Below are positions 63,999-64,000 of a stretch of DNA of 64,000 nt, one piece after another. Both the position numbers and the translations under genes were made by a program. How positions within the stretch are numbered: the stretch's first letter is position 1; every line of letters begins with the position of its first letter. The stretch is from Sitta carolinensis (taxonomy: Eukaryota; Chordata; Aves; Passeriformes; Sittidae): NCBI GenBank assembly GCA_032173965.1, contig JAVUNC010000004.1:63982501-64046500 (forward strand), in the 5' to 3' direction. A model generated the notes under the pieces. It was not told where the DNA came from and made no database searches. It worked only from the letters and a program-made list of their open reading frames with translations.

Positions 63999-64000
63999 TG

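Larger units (their letters stand above)
58861..64000 (+). other. MAP7: MAP7 third intron (open-ended)
   Basis: This begins with the donor GTAAGG. I searched for the next MAP7 exon (AREIVWLEREERARQ-like, strongly charged) and did not find it, so the intron extends past the window. Contents are a T run at 60349-60363 and the two LTR-like units at 62909-63207 and 63704-63998. The rest shows nothing I can name. Confidence 0.65.

Noticed and set aside
58861..64000. Searched for the next MAP7 exon (AREIVWLEREERARQ-like)
   Set aside because: No such charged frame with splice sites was found. The exon must lie beyond the window.

Overview
This window reads as vertebrate nuclear DNA, most likely from a passerine bird. 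It is AT-rich, sparsely coding, and carries avian CR1 non-LTR retrotransposon remnants on both strands. One short element at 36672-36815 has a tRNA-Ile-like head joined to a CR1-like tail, the layout I know from the passerine-lineage SINE TguSINE1. There is no prokaryotic gene organisation. Almost every open frame in the window is chance or transposon-derived.

The only gene I can support is the 5' part of MAP7 (ensconsin, a microtubule-associated protein), on the + strand. Three exons share one phase and splice into a single frame: a start-codon exon at 3720-3849, a second at 53531-53599 and a third at 58783-58860. The third carries the MAP7-family signature DDRQRLARERREEREKQL. All three end in phase 1 with GT donors, and the two internal exons have AG acceptors. 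The rest of the gene lies beyond position 64000. The first intron is about 49.7 kb, the second about 5.2 kb, and the third is open-ended.

Within the first intron, 23245-23319 is a 75-base segment with a good acceptor, a GT donor, an open frame and phase 1 at both ends. It could be included between the first two exons without a frameshift, or supply a different start. I regard it as a candidate undescribed cassette or alternative first exon; it is the most interesting gene-level observation here.

Layout: 1-3100 is non-coding flank or an upstream intron; 3130-3719 is a locally GC- and CpG-richer probable promoter/5' UTR of the first exon; 3850-53530 is the large intron with CR1 pieces at 8349-8715, 15197-15482, 22020-23040, 36900-37140, 44050-44273 and 52115-52205 and the SINE at 36672-36815; 53600-58782 is the second intron with an LTR-like segment near 54.5-55.0 kb and a long T/G tract just upstream of the third exon; 58861-64000 is third-intron sequence ending in two closely related LTR-like units (62909-63207 and 63704-63998). 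The first unit is flanked by a perfect 6-bp direct repeat, which suggests separate insertions and not one small provirus. No RNA gene, CRISPR array, operon or complete mobile element was found.
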